Of a stretch of DNA of 64,000 nucleotides, positions 25,491 to 38,382 are shown piece after piece. This stretch comes from Liolophura sinensis. Lineage: Eukaryota; Mollusca; Polyplacophora; Chitonida; Chitonidae. Below the pieces are notes generated by a model. It was not told the origin of the DNA. It ran no database searches and worked only from the letters and a program-made list of their open reading frames with translations. How positions within the stretch are numbered: the stretch's first letter is position 1; the number at the start of each line of letters is the position of its first letter. Made by a program: the position numbers and the translations under genes. The DNA is taken from positions 21,487,764-21,551,763 of the forward strand of contig NC_088306.1 of the NCBI RefSeq assembly GCF_032854445.1. The letters are read 5' to 3'.

Positions 25491-25668
25491 TACGCTCAAA
25501 AATAATCTGTTAAATTTAACTAAAAGTTTGTTGCTTGAGTGAATGATGTATACATGTATGTATTAGACTAACAGCATATTTATGTTGAATATGACAGATA
25601 GTGTTATGCTGTAATAACAGAAAACATGTTAAAATTAACTGACTATTTTTTTAGTGTAGCTATGGATA
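25490..25668. mobile_element. MITE-1 copy, internally shortened
   Basis: Ends TACGCTCAAAAATAATCTGT and TATTTTTTTAGTGTAG are imperfect inverted repeats; the inner TTTGTTGCTTGAGTGAATGA matches MITE-1. Confidence 0.65.
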
Positions 25669-25858
25669 TATGTAAGTATATGTGTCAGCAATGGAATCGG
25701 TGCGAAAAACTCTCTAAAAGCGGTATTAATTAGTAATTTCATGACATATTAATGGCCTTATGCTGAGTTTTATAAAGGAAAAGTCATCACTAATCTTGAA
25801 TAGATTAATTTTCATGGAATTTTGTTTTATGCAACAAGTGACACACATTCCATGGCTT

Positions 25859-25862
25859 TAAT

Positions 25863-25913
<51 letters not shown>

Positions 25914-25915
25914 TT

Positions 25916-25962
<47 letters not shown>

Positions 25963-26130
25963 TTTTTCTATCTATTTATTTATCTATTTATTTAATATTT
26001 ATAGAATATTTCACTTATACGACGGGGGCCAGCATTAAGGTGGGAGGAAACCAGGCAGAGCCCTGGGGAAACCCACGACCATCCACAGGTTGCTGGAAGA
26101 ACTTCCCACTTACGGCCGGACTTCAATTTA
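25859..26130 (-). mobile_element. Family A SINE fragment with expanded (TTTA)n tail
   Basis: The body is at 25996-26120; its A/T tail has grown into about 130 bp of TTTA repeats (25860-25995). Confidence 0.85.
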
Positions 26131-26940
26131 AGCTAAATGTAAAGCACAGCACTCCGAAACAAACAGGGAAAAGAAAGAAGTATATATATATATATATGTA
26201 TGTGTCTGTGTAGAAGGCATTATTTATGATTGATGGAAACCAAGGAGGCTGGAACTACACCCCATTTAACAATACAAGACTGTGTTCCATTTGCTTATTA
26301 GCTGCCAAAACAAACCTCTATATATTCGATGAGAAAAAATGGTTCAGAGAACGTCATCAGTTTCTGTGGAAGATGCTATTTCTGAATCTATGTATACGGT
26401 TTTATTCATTCACACGTCGCCAGATGAGGGGATAATATTGCTGACAAGCAGAGTATTGACGCCATAGCTAAATATCTGCGATGTAAGATAATTAACTGGG
26501 GATATTATTGCGGACCGGTTTTAATACCAGAGCGAACACAATGATTTACACGCAATAACACATCCAGATCTGGCAACAGTAAATACTGGAATAGTTGTGT
26601 TTCAAAATAGAGATGTTACAAACGGTGAAGTGCGTGCAGTGAACAATTTTCTCGGTGTCAGATAGACACGCAAACACAATTGTCTTGTCCTTTATTTCTG
26701 GATAGTTGTGTATCGATATATTCTAATATGTCTGAAAGGTTGTAAAGAATGAGGGCACCTAAATGAGTATAACCAGGGACATAACTCATACTAAATTGGC
26801 ATCATGCCATCACTTTATTCTCCCCAAGTATTATACCTTGGGGTTTGTGTTAGCAAATTTTAGCGTTTTATACACTATTATTGGATGATTAGGCAGGTAT
26901 TGAATAAAACTGAATCAAGGATATTTGGAATTTCTGGATG

Positions 26941-27031
26941 TTGTTTGGATATTTTTCCAAAGATATTTCGGCCATTTTGCAACGTTGTTTGGATATTTTT
27001 CCAAAGATATTTCGGCCATTTTGCAACGTTG
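26941..27031. repeat. 44-bp perfect tandem duplication
   Basis: Two identical copies (26941-26984 and 26985-27028) beginning TTGTTTGGATATTTTTCC point to a recent event. Confidence 0.9.
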
Positions 27032-27212
27032 TCTGCTTGTAGAACGTATACCATGCCTTGCTAAAGTAGGCCTATAGACAGAGCTGCTTCGCTGGAAGAA
27101 CAGCCAAAGATAGCAGATGTGACACCCAAAGCCTTCGTAGTGTATTGACACCAGACCTGCCAGTGCAGGCTAGACTTCAAAAATTCCATTCAAAAAATGG
27201 TCAGTGATATTT

Positions 27213-27432
27213 AACAGAAAGTTTGTTGTCTGAGTAAAGCTAGAATATATTCTGTTATCCCAGTAAATGATTTTAGTATTGCAGCATATTTTTCTGTGCA
27301 ATATAATGCATATATGCTATCAATTCAACATTAAAGTCGTATTAGATTGACAGAATATTGTGTTGAATATACATTATTATGTTATAGTAACAGAATGCAT
27401 TCTATCACCACTCAGACAACAGACTTTCTGTT
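27213..27432. mobile_element. MITE-1, 220 bp with about 45-bp inverted ends
   Basis: The left end AACAGAAAGTTTGTTGTCTG and following 25 bp match, inverted and with few mismatches, the right end finishing CAGACAACAGACTTTCTGTT. There is no coding capacity. It is a non-autonomous DNA transposon by structure. Confidence 0.85.
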
Positions 27433-27804
27433 CAGTATACCACCGACACATCGTTGCTTGGAGCTCCACTGACCGCCATTCAGCGGAAGTACTAATTGCA
27501 GATTGCTGATTAAATGTGCGTCCTTGGAGTGACATCGACCTTGACCTCTGGTTTGTGTATTTGGCCGACGCATATTGCGTTGAATGGCGTAATGATGGCC
27601 ATTTAGGGATACCGTTTTTACCTTTTGGTCAAAATTGACCTAAGAGTGTTCGCGTAGCGGTTTGGGGTTCGTCTGTCCGTCCTTACGTCTGTACTTTTCC
27701 AGGTCTTTGTTAACACTCTGTCGCTTAAATACTTGTATCCAGGTTTACCGAACTTATACCACATGTATTGGAAACGATAGTATTCATGCGTTTCCTGTGA
27801 TATT

Positions 27805-27853
27805 AATTTATTTCATCGATTGATGTTACGCCATACTCAAGAATTTGTTACTA
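27805..27853 (-). mobile_element. Family A SINE, tail remnant
   Basis: Only the tail and TTACGCCATACTCAAGAAT remain. Confidence 0.6.
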
Positions 27854-28398
27854 CTATCTCACCATGATGCATGTCTGGGATACTACCCCCGAACTTTAGC
27901 CGTGCAGTATAATAGCCTGGCAACTCTTGACGGTGGTAGACTGGTGGGGACAGTGCCTCACGATCGTCTCTTACCATTTTAATGCAGTCTCAAGGCCTCA
28001 CGAAAACGGGGGCGAGGCAATCTGTGGAAAATGCTTGTTCAAGGCCGGGATTTTATTTTTTATCACGTATTCTCAAAAAGCATATGTGTGCTTTTTTGTA
28101 CACATATATGTTTTTGTACCTCGCGATGTACACAAGACGTGTATCACAGGTACACAATTTGATACTCATCAAAAGTGTAGGTACATAAAGATAATGTATA
28201 CAAGGTGTTCCTGTGGAATATATCGTGTGTAGTTTTTGTACACGATTGCTTTTACAGTTACATATAGTTTGAGGTGTCGTACATACTATGATGTAAGAAC
28301 CCGGGGAAGATCATTCGGCCCCTCTCGGCCACGAAGGCCCCAAAACGCTATTGACCCTACAATAGAAACGTTATAAATGAGCCATATTCATCGTTTTG

Positions 28399-28624
28399 GC
28401 CTCTTTGGGCACAATGACCCAAGAGCCTCTCATCAACATGGTCGCTGTGAGTTCAAGTCCAGTTCATCTTCTGGCTTCCTCCCCGGCCGTAAGTGGAAAG
28501 GTCTGCAAGCAACCTGCAAATGTCTTTGTGTTTCCCCTGGGCTCTGTCAGGTTTCCTGCCACCATATTGCTGGTCGCCATCGTGTAAGTGAAATTTTCTT
28601 GAGTACAGCTTAAAACACTAATCA
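28399..28624 (+). mobile_element. Family A SINE, head truncated
   Basis: Starts GGCCTCTTTGGGCAC with loss of most of box A; box B GTGAGTTCAAGTCC is intact. Confidence 0.85.
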
Positions 28625-29519
28625 GACGTAACAGATATCCATCGCGTTGGTGTTATATACATGCCTTGTACTGACGGACGTTTTCATATTAATCTGCAGG
28701 CGTTATTTAGTGGTAGTTATCAGAGAGCACAAGCTATGCGATGACAGTAATTGCTGATTGGAAGATGTTATTTAGTTGCCATAGTGAAAAAAATTCATTT
28801 TGGGGATTTATAAGCACCTATATTTATTGTGTCAACACGATGATGATATGAAGAGTTCATATCCAACGCGCGACTGAGAATCCAACGTTTGTTCTCCATC
28901 TGCACATTATCCACGGACTACCCGTTTGAAATTTCTTGTGCCTAAAATATCGACCGTTTTCCCTCCTTCAATGAAAACTGACGACTGCTTCTCTCTTATG
29001 CTTTACCCGCTTTTTTTTACTGTTTGTATAATTATTTCTGTCATAATTTATTTTTTGGAGTAACTGGTGTTTTCTGTTATTTCGGACATGAGTCATGTGA
29101 TTATCAACTTGGGATGTTCTCTCATAGTTTACAAATGGCATACGAATGTCGGACATAGATTATCATATAGAGCTTTGGTTTAGTATATAATGAGCACTTT
29201 TTCATCTCTCGGCCAAAGTTGGCCTACAGGTAAAATGTGTTGGACGCTTGTCGCTAGGATTACCGGGCATACGGTTTGTGTGACTTTGGTTATTTTGTTA
29301 AGGTCTTTAGAGTTACTTAAATGGTGTTTGTGACAGGCTTCTTAACGCGATATCTCTTAAGCTCTTTCAGAAGATTTTAATCACTCTTCAGATACATTCT
29401 TTTTTCACTTTCTTTGGGCTTTTGGTCCTCTGTTACGTTGGAAAATGTTTATGTGTCTATATTTTCTATTTGCTACACTGTACTCATGGCAGTTGGGTAT
29501 TTAGTGCTCTGAGTGGCAT

Positions 29520-30260
29520 TTTTTCATAATTTGTCACATAGTGCTTTGTTCATAATAAACGTCACATGTGCAACGCCTTGTTCATAATTGACACACGGCA
29601 TTTTGATCACCATTAATGGCACACGGCATTTTGATCATGATTTATGGCACACAGCGCTTTGAACATAAATGGCACACGGTGCTGTGTTCATCATTAATGG
29701 CACACAGCGCTTTGATCATCATTAATGACACACGGTGATGTGTTCATCATTAAGGACACACGGTACTTTGTTCATCACTGATATCCTCTAGACTTTTGTT
29801 CATAATAAATGTCAGCACTCAGTTCATAATTAGTTAAACAGAGCTTTTTGATTTATTTATTTTTTTTTTTTGATTGGTGTTTTACGCCGTACTTTACGAA
29901 TATTTCACTTATACGATGGCGGTCAGCATTATGATGGGTGGAAACCCACGACCATCCGCAGGTTGCTGGCAGACCTTCCCATGTACGGCCGGAGAGGAAG
30001 CCAGCATGAGCTGGACTTGAACTCACAGCGACCGCATTGGTGAGAGACTCCTAGGTCATTACGCTGCGTTAGCGCGCTAACCAACTGAGCCACGGAGGCC
30101 CCGAGCTTTTTGATCATAACTAATACCACACAGCGCTTTGTTCATGATAAATGTCACACAGCACTAAAGCACTCATCTCACACTGTGCTTTGTTCATGAT
30201 AAATGTCACACAGCACTAAATCACTAATCTCACACAGTGGTTTGTTTATAGGTTTACATT
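29520..30260. repeat. Degenerate about 30-bp minisatellite, split by a SINE
   Basis: Loosely repeated CACACAGCGCTTTGATCATC / ATTAATGG motifs run from 29520 to 29840 and resume at 30115-30260. The interruption is a SINE (29853-30102) with a 12-bp target duplication, so the repeat is older than the insertion. Confidence 0.75.
29853..30102 (-). mobile_element. Family A tRNA-derived SINE, full length, with target duplication
   Basis: This is the best reference copy. In sense orientation it starts GGGGCCTCCGTGGCTCAG (box A), has GTGAGTTCAAGTCC (box B), a conserved body (GGAAGGTCTGCCAGCAACC, then CATAATGCTGACC) and a tail ending GTAAAACACCAATCA plus A/T-rich repeats. It is flanked by the 12-bp duplication GAGCTTTTTGAT at 29841-29852 and 30103-30114. 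Family A is a pol III-type SINE mobilised by a LINE; other copies below are given relative to this one. Confidence 0.93.
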
Positions 30261-30994
30261 GCACTTTGTTGAAAATGTCAGTTAGCTCTATGTTCACGTT
30301 ATCATGGCGTATCGAGAAACCTTAACATTATTGCGATCAGTCAAGTTTAGATAATTTATCCCACACAAGCGTATGGCTCTCAGAGGTTTGCCCCCAGTAT
30401 TCCGAATCGTGATTATGATTCACAAAACCCTCCATATATAGTTCAATAAATCATAACACATCGCCTTTTATGCCTACACAACAGTGACAATAAAGACGTT
30501 CAGTTGAAAAGAAACAGCCCACGCGTGTTGTATGCCATAGATATATTTGTACATACGCGTAGCCTATGTGGGTTCACACCGATTCCTGCTTAAAAGATTG
30601 CCGGTAAAATCAATACCCATAGCTGATCAAAAGAATCGGTAATACACAGCTTTGTAGCGGACGAAGCGATTTGGAACATCGTGCACATAGTTGGTAACGA
30701 GAGACTGGAATAAATTTTGCTCGATCCTTGTATGTATACGTGTACACAACATGGGGTTTACAATAGTAGGATCCGCTGACAGCACCATTTACCTGCACCG
30801 TATGGTCAATAACAGAAATAAAAAGATAAATTAGCCTTTCTCAGATTCTTACATCTTTGTATTCCGGCTACCTAGTTACGAAGGTGTTGTTGTTATCAAG
30901 GAATGTTCGTAATGTCTATATGCCTTACATATACGCGTGTGCGATATATATGAATGTACTTAATAATCTGAAGCAATAACCCGCTTTGATGTTT

Positions 30995-31155
30995 TTAAAG
31001 GCAAAGAAAACACTAAAATGGAGTATAGTCATACGAAAGCCTATTATATACTATAATATATAGTCCTCGAAAACAGATGGGTTTTTTTCATCGCAATTTT
31101 TTCTAACCACCTAGTAAAATGCTTATAAAATATCGGATTCTGTTGAGACTTCTAG
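30995..31155. repeat. Dispersed repeat R5
   Basis: GAAAACACTAAAATGGAGTA and ATCGGATTCTGTTGAGACTT pair with GAAAACACTAAAATGAAGTA and ATCAGATTCTACGGTGAAAC at 49650-49795. Confidence 0.45.
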
Positions 31156-31317
31156 AGTGCCAGATAGGCACATGTTTTGCTGAATCAAGATGATTTGCTA
31201 TGCGGCGGAAAAGGAATTGATCGCCTTTTGAAGTAAAACAAGGTAGAACATCATTTTAAAATGTCTGGAACTTGCGGATTTGACTATTTCGATTTTGGTC
31301 CCATGAACAGTAATCCC

Positions 31318-31400
31318 GCTATTCGTGGTGGGTTTCCTCTGTGTTCTGCCTGGTTTCCTCCAGCCATCATGCTGTGAAACAACAATGAAATAAATAAATA
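31318..31400 (+). mobile_element. Family A SINE, short 3' fragment
   Basis: Body GTGGGTTTCCTCTGTG then a deletion into the tail. Confidence 0.7.
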
Positions 31401-32427
31401 TACTGCTAAAGCTCCTCAAAAGGTACCTTCTCAACTCCAAATGAAACCCGCCATGTTACCTCCCTTTGAATTGCATGTACTGAATCTACCGAATATATGG
31501 AGCTTTCACTCTTTAGCTCTCAGTACATCAGCACGTATCTAACGTACGAATGCGCAAGCCGATACCTGCTTGAGTGTTCTGTTGTTGTTTTTTTAAATGG
31601 TTTGAAAATGAAGTATTGGATCATGTATGTTTTTCTTTAAACCTTTTTAAAATTGTTTAAGGAAAACTTTAATGAGAGGGAATGGAAATACATGTGCATG
31701 AATAAAGCGTATTAGCTATTCAAATTAGACCAGCAGATATGGGATAAATACACATCTACCATCCTTCATGTGGACTCCGCTCTTGGTAAACGCAGATGCG
31801 ATACGCAGTTTGCACGGAGAGCCGTTGAACAGATTGCCTGTGCTATATACATCAACTGTTAAAGCGCACAGCCATTTTATTTTCTCGTTAACACAAGGTC
31901 GACAGGCGCGTTACCAAAGTACTTTTCCATTTAGTCCCTGTTGCCAACGGTATCAAATCCCTAGGGGTAAAACGTTCTCGGCAGAACCGTTATAATGTGT
32001 TGTAGCCAACATTGAGCCAACTTTCCCGCCGATAACATATAGCAAGGTCGTGGCACGTATTTTGTTAGTCATTTCACGCTAACAAGCAGATCTCTGGGAT
32101 CGAATCCCTAAGTGGTTTTTGACATACCTGTTAATTCAACACTTCAGGGCATGAGATCTAGTTTATTTTTTGCAGAAGTATAAATAGTGACATTTTCGCT
32201 AAATTATTCATTCTTCCTCAACCTGTTTATCGAATGTTTACCCTTGTCTTATACTACTTCAACTGCAGTGAGAACTGTTCGACAAAACAGCGTTTACAAT
32301 ATAAATGTGATTGGATATTGTTAGTAATCAATCTATGACTCATGGTTTTCAAAGGAAGGTGGATTTCTGTCGAGCTAGCCATTTGTCTGCAACACCATCA
32401 ACAACTGGTGGCTTTTAGACGTTTGGC

Positions 32428-32578
32428 CTACGTCAGAAGATCCACCACCAACCTGCGGATGGTCGTGGATTTCCCCCGGGTTATGCCCGGTTTCCTCCCA
32501 CTATGTAATGCCGGCCGCCGTCGTATGAGCGAAATATTCTTGAGTAAGGCGTAAAACACTAATCAAATAAAGAGATAA
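32428..32578 (+). mobile_element. Family A SINE, 3' fragment
   Basis: Body from CAACCTGCGGATGGTCGTGG and complete tail. Confidence 0.87.
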
Positions 32579-32798
32579 ATTATAGATTTTCGTTTGGCGT
32601 TTTGGAATTTGGTTCGACAAAGTTCTCAAATTTTGCTGCACAGGATTCTGACTGTTTGACTGGTGTTTATGTGTTTAATCTTTGTATATCAATTAATTAA
32701 TTCTTTACTTCAAGTCATCTAAGCAAATATCGTGCACTCCTAAACCGGTATATTGTCCATGAACCGGTGATTAGTTCGGAAAGTTCTTTCCCTTTTCA

Positions 32799-33021
32799 TT
32801 TATTTATTTATTTATATATAAACAGCATTATGGTGGGAGGAAACCGGGCAGATCCCCGAGGAAACCCACGACCATCCGAATGTTGCAGACCGACTACCCA
32901 CGTACGACCGGAAAGGAAGCCCCCATGAGCTAAGCTTTAGCTTACAGCGACCACCTGGGTGAGAGGCTTCTTGGCCGTTTAGTAACGCTGGTAGGCTAAA
33001 TACCTCGGCTTCGGAGGCCCC
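32799..33021 (-). mobile_element. Family A SINE with tail-proximal deletion
   Basis: The tail runs directly into CAGCATTATGGTGGGAGG, losing about 50 bp; the head end GGGGCCTCCGAAGCC is present. Confidence 0.83.
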
Positions 33022-33171
33022 TTTTCCTGTCTAAACAGGAAGTCAAGATCGACATTTCTGTGATCATCATCTCAGTTATACTCACTGTAATGAAGATCAG
33101 ACCATGTAGGAACACAAATCTTTTTACAGAAAATTTGGACAATATAACACAAGACCTACAACATGCAAAGA

Positions 33172-34010
33172 AAAGCCAGAGCAGCGACCATAGTGTGAAA
33201 GTTGGCAATTGGTCACAAGTAACCGGTGAAATATGGCCTCTTGTCAATTTACATTAGTCAGAGTTTTATTCTAACTGTTCATGTAAATTCCAAAAAGTAA
33301 CAGAGCACACACCCCTAATCATAAAGGCTTAAACAGAATTACTGTATAAATTTTCGACCTCTGAAGCAGTTGTATTAGTGGAATATATGCATACAGTTAT
33401 ATCAGGAAGATGTCACTAAACTGATTCGTTCGTGTCACATAAGATTAGCTCCTTAAAATTGTGCAAATTATTTCCCTGTACCCCGTAGCTCTCTCAGAAT
33501 GTTTTACAATATTGGTCGCAAAGGCGGTTGAAAAGGTTGAAGAATTAAGGTAGATAAAACATGCAGAGATGATAGTTGCAAAATTATTAAAACGTCAATG
33601 ATCTAGAATTACTCAAAATGCTGAGTTGTCATCACATGTAATATACAATCACATTAAACCGTTAACAATACAAATGGATTAGGCTTCGGAGAGGCTTAGT
33701 CCACTAGCAAAATTGTGGTTTATGTGTAAGCCTGGAGATTTCTGTGACAGATTCTGATTGACGCCCATCTTCCCTTTACCAACCCCCACCCTGGTAAATA
33801 TTGATCTGTACCTTATATACGGTCATTTTCAGTATTATGGTTACACAATATAAAAAACTACGGTAAATCATAAAGAGTAAAACCAGGGCAGTGACGACAG
33901 TGACAGTTGTCAACAGGTCACGTGCATGTAAATTACCTGTGAAATCTGGCCTCTTGTGAATTTACCTCAGTTAATGTTTTGTTCTATCTGCTCAGAAAAA
34001 CCAGCAGAGC
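33172..34010. repeat. Two diverged copies of repeat R6
   Basis: 33172-33310 and 33885-34010 share AGCAGCGAC / GGCAGTGAC, GTGAAATATGGCCTCTTGT and a following GTTTTATTCTA-type run. Confidence 0.45.
33400..33552. mobile_element. MITE-2 copy
   Basis: AATTGTGCAAATTATTTCCC, GCTCTCTCAGAATGTTTTAC and GGTTGAAGAATTAAGGTAG; the left end is degraded. Confidence 0.6.
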
Positions 34011-34136
34011 CCTGTGAAAACAAACCCCTGCCCCTCGCCGTGTATAACAGAAAAAAACTTCCTGATGAAAGGCTGCGTGCAACTGAGCGATTCAATCACG
34101 CGATTTACGGATGGTTATAATTAGGCCTTAATAATC

Positions 34137-34380
34137 AATTTTAACAAGTCTGTTGTTTGAGTGACGCTAGAATAATGTATTCTGTTATTATAACATAATA
34201 TTCTGTAATATTCAACATAATATCCTGTTGGTCTAATAAAATCTTTCCATTTTTAGTTAATTAATATTATTTATATGTGTGTTATATTTAACAGATCAGT
34301 CTGCTGCAATAGTAGAATACATTCCAGCACCTTCTCAGACAGTAGACTTTCTGTTAAAATTAATTAATTTTTTGAGTGTA
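34137..34380. mobile_element. MITE-1 copy
   Basis: Left TTTTAACAAGTCTGTTGTTT and right CAGTAGACTTTCTGTTAAAA are inverted. The right end extends to TTTTTTGAGTGTAG, shared with the copy at 25490, which defines longer ends than in the 27213 copy. Confidence 0.75.
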
Positions 34381-34587
34381 GGGTTTTGTGATAGTCATTA
34401 TAGAGATATATCATTCACTAGGCCATATGTAGTGATGTAAGAATAACAAAGCCTTTTTTTCTACGTCAGTTTTCTACATCGTTATATCCCAACTGCGGTA
34501 TAGAACTTTCGTTCTCATCAGGGATACGATGTAGTTTAATACATACAGCATAGAAACCATAGAAGCGTCCCCAGTATGATAGCTAGA

Positions 34588-34630
34588 ATATGGCGTACGA
34601 CGTTAAACCCATAGCATTCCTTCGTTCATC
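34588..34630 (+). mobile_element. Family B SINE, tail remnant
   Basis: TACGACGTTAAACCCATAGC followed by an ATTC-rich tail. Confidence 0.5.
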
Positions 34631-34835
34631 CGGGATACGGAGTACTTGCAGTGTAAAATCGTGATAATATGACTACAGTACATTGCTCACATGAAAATAA
34701 TGGTGGCTTGAAGGTAGACTTACACAAAACCAGAAGCGGCTAGTACTGGCTATAGTTTAACACTTTACATGTAACACCACAAAAGTATTAAATTGAAGTA
34801 TTTCTTAGGTTATATATATTAAATGGTGTTATATA

Positions 34836-35049
34836 TTGTACCCGGTACTCAAGAATAATTCACTTATACAACGACATTCAGCATTATGGTGGGCGGATTC
34901 TGGGCAGAGACCAGGGGGGAACCCACGACCATCCGGAGGTTGCTGGAAAACGTATACGGCCGGAGAGGAAGCCAGCATGGGGCTGAACACACAGCGACTG
35001 CATTGGCGACGGGCTCCTGGCATGCTAACCATCTCTGCCACGGAGGCCA
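34836..35049 (-). mobile_element. Family A SINE with internal deletions
   Basis: The head (GGCCTCCGTGGCAGAG) is present, the box B region is shortened and the tail is lost. Confidence 0.82.
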
Positions 35050-36109
35050 TGTACATGTATATATGGCTAGTTACTGTTACTGGTTAATCCAGACCAGATT
35101 AATTAATTTGATTGGTGAATTCCCACCACCGCTTCTCCTGACAGTCATCCTGATTTAAAGCCATTTTTCTGATAGCTCCATTCCAGTCTGCCACCTCATT
35201 GGGCAAGGACCAGTTGTTTATTAAGTGTATTAGCAAATACTGGATATTAATTCATATTTTATATGTTTAAAGTTTTATCCGAACCTAGCAGCCAATGTAA
35301 TTCTCCATGGGCATAGTATATCAGCCGCAGTTTAATTTATATATTTATTTAGTATAATGTTGCACTTTTTTTTTTCAAATTACTTTTAATCAACCGGGCT
35401 CAGAAGTTTACAAGACAATACTTACATCTAAATGACCAAGTGTCCAGTTGATACGCGTTATTGTTGGATGCTCATCAATGGAGACTTCGCTTGGCAAAAT
35501 CTTGTATCGCTGACATCTCGATAAGAGTTGTGGGGGTCACATTAATATATGGATGAGCCATCAAGCTGTGACAGCTATACAGGCTGTTCCTTCATGATGT
35601 GCTCTATGCCATCAAGCTGTGAGAACACGAGCTCTACAGCTTTCCTTAATGGCGGCGCAGTTCTAAAACCGCCACATTCACAATTCACCGTGACCTGTGT
35701 AACAGTCTTCTGTTACTCCACATACAAGACCCATTATTTACGGCGTTCTTGAAAGGATGTTTGAGAAGAGGGTAGTGATTAAAAGAGCAAGAAAAGAAAA
35801 ACAGAGTATACAGGAATCTAGGTCTCGAAATATAAGTAAGGCCAACCACAGTATATCAATAATCAGAAGACTAATTTCCAAGACAATATCCGACACAAAA
35901 TAAAAAAAGAACAGATCCAAGACAGTATATACAATAAAACAAAATTAGGATGAAAACGTGTAAAGAAAAGCCGACAACAATTTCCAATGATACCGAAATG
36001 GTACGACAAGGTATGTACGACAGGCGCATAAATTTAACCAGTATTATCAAATCTAGTATGCACAACCGCTTCGGTAGCCAAGCCCGACTCGAAATTGTTT
36101 CTGCATTAC

Positions 36110-36320
36110 TTGTCGCTCAGATCTGAGCGGTTAGAGCAAGGTAACAAAACAGGTTGGTCCCATGTGATTATAATGTGATTGGGTGGAGTGTCATGTCTGG
36201 TGTCTTCGGCATGATACTTCAGAGGCGGCAGCACTTTGGCAATGTCCTCTCACAAAAAGACAGTATATATACCAAATGACTCCTCGTCATGTGACTGAAA
36301 AACTGGTGACAGGCCTGACG
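36110..36320 (+). mobile_element. Family B SINE, 3'-truncated and diverged
   Basis: A tRNA-like head (GCTCAGATCTGAGCGGTTAG), a centre with GATACTTCAGAGGCGGCAGC, and CGTCATGTGACTGAAAAACT; no tail. Confidence 0.6.
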
Positions 36321-36744
36321 GCACGAGAGCAGCGTTTCAGATAAATAAGCCAGCGAAGACGATCTGTTAAACTTAAAGAATAGCTTAACTATAAAATACA
36401 ACCTGCGCCTGCTTTAAATGGCAAGGAAAAACGTTTGACAAGTTGTTTCCGACATCACATTCTCGTGTATAATTGTTTTTGTATTATAACTAAATCTGTT
36501 CCCCTAATTTACTGAGGAAAAGGTTCACGAAAGCCGTCTAAATTGCCACAAAAAGTTCAACTTGTTAAAATTGTCTTATCCTGTTTGGATATCATGAAAT
36601 ATGATAATTGTTTTCTAATTGTTTGTGTTTAGTTATGGCAGATACAGGCAAATGACCTGCCTTAAATCCTCAAGTCGACCACAAAATGCATGTTTCGGTA
36701 CTTTTTAATTACTTTATTCTTCGAACATTTACATGTTTGCAAGG

Positions 36745-36905
36745 TGTTTATTCAAACATATTCTGGAGGCATTATTATCTGTGCTGACTAATAAAATTAT
36801 ACTTTTTGTGAAGCCCTGAAAACTGGTCAATCTACCACTGTGGTTTTGTCTCCAAAATCAAAACGAAAATGTGCGTGAAATGTCACTGAAAGTTGCTATT
36901 TCATA
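36745..36905. repeat. Dispersed repeat R3 copy
   Basis: ATTATACTTTTTGTGAAGCC, GTGGTTTTGTCTCCAAAATC; truncated before the terminal motif. Confidence 0.72.
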
Positions 36906-38167
36906 TACTTTATTTTCTTTATATGATTAGTGTGGGTGAGTAACAGCAGGGTCAGCAGTAAACCACCCAGTCGCCAGAAAACAGACAATCTTTCTGACGT
37001 CAAGCTGTAACAGGTTTCAATCTACGACCTGATTGGCCACGACAATACTCAGCTTCGACGAGATCCTGAGCCGAAAACGGTTCAAAACCGTTCAGGCTGC
37101 ATACTCAACACGCTGTACTTGAAAGTTGATCTTTCTGAAAATCCAATTTTTGGGTCTGGTTTGGATGATGAGAGAAATCTCTTTCCACTAACCTCGCATC
37201 TGAGTATACTTCATAGAGCAAAGCCATATATGAAAAGACAGACTCAGCATTTTTTTTATGAACAATACAACTTTTTATTACACGTTGTACAATGCGAACA
37301 CCTCCTCGACCCAAATAAGGTCAGGATGCATCGAGACATTAAACCGTAACACAGTACAACATCAAGTCTTTATGAATCTGTATCAAGCTATATTCATTGT
37401 CATGGTCACAGCTACGCCTGTAACGGCAACACATGTGAATACCGGCAGAAGGGCTTTCTTGAAAGTGCCAGGGGCAGAAAAAGAGTTCAAAATGGCATAC
37501 ATGGAATGTAAGCACACAGGGTTAGCCCAAATGCTGCGCGAGAGATCAATGTAACGATTACTGAAAATCCCCTGGATTTTCGTATCAACATTAACAGTTC
37601 AGGCAATTTCAAATAGAACCTTACCTCATTGTCGGCAAAAAGTTTGTCTAAAAATACGCTGGCAAAGAAGGTATACAAAAAGCAAAACTTACAAAAAATA
37701 TATGCGGCGGATTAAGCAAAGGTATAAAAAAAAAAAGATACATAAAAACACTGACACACTCCCAAGAATGGGGAAAACCTTCAGAAATTATGAAATCAAT
37801 CATCAAGATGCAAATTTGCTAAAAACTATTTACTACAGAGCTTCCAAAGGACCACATTTAGATGGTGGAACATGGCCAAATGACAATCTGTTCTTGATAA
37901 ATCAGTGGATATGCCACTATACACAAGAATGACTTCGCATTTATACGCATGAATGAGGTACTTTTGATTAAAAAAATTGTTTATGAGAACCAACAAACAG
38001 GCCGAGAGTGAAAATTGGTCGACAAAGAAAATGACGGCCGCCTAGTTTAGTACCCAAATGTACGCACAGAACAGGCGGTAAGAAAATGACATGATAAAAG
38101 GCTTAAAAAATTATGACTTTCAGAAGACGTAAGTACTTCAACATAGTTTCCCTTCTCTGTATCAAAA

Positions 38168-38382
38168 CTTAATTCTCCAACCTTTACATCAGCCTTTCCA
38201 AACAATATTTTGAAACATTCGGAAAGAACTATATGGGAAGTAGAGAAATAATTTCCCTTAGTTTTAAGAAGCTTACATCTTTAAGACACAAACTATTAAA
38301 TTGTGGCGTCGCTTTCAATATAACTGTAGGTATAAATTCCACTACAAAACATGTTTTAGTTGAGGAAAAGGTTTAAGATTAA
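38168..38382. mobile_element. MITE-2 copy, inverted
   Basis: TTAATTCTCCAACCTTTACA to AGGAAAAGGTTTAAGATTAA; reverse complement of the 13884 layout. Confidence 0.6.

Larger units (their letters stand above)
21430..37100. other. Intergenic, no gene recognised
   Basis: Only mobile-element copies and simple repeats are supported. 23520-23640 has clustered CGATG/GCGAT motifs of unclear origin. Confidence 0.6.

Noticed and set aside
29853-30102. True tRNA gene
   Set aside because: Box A and B are present but the anticodon region and acceptor pairing are not tRNA-like, and the sequence continues into the SINE body and tail.
37258-37932. Plus-strand ORFs of 76-98 codons
   Set aside because: No splice context, no recognised domain, and lengths expected by chance.
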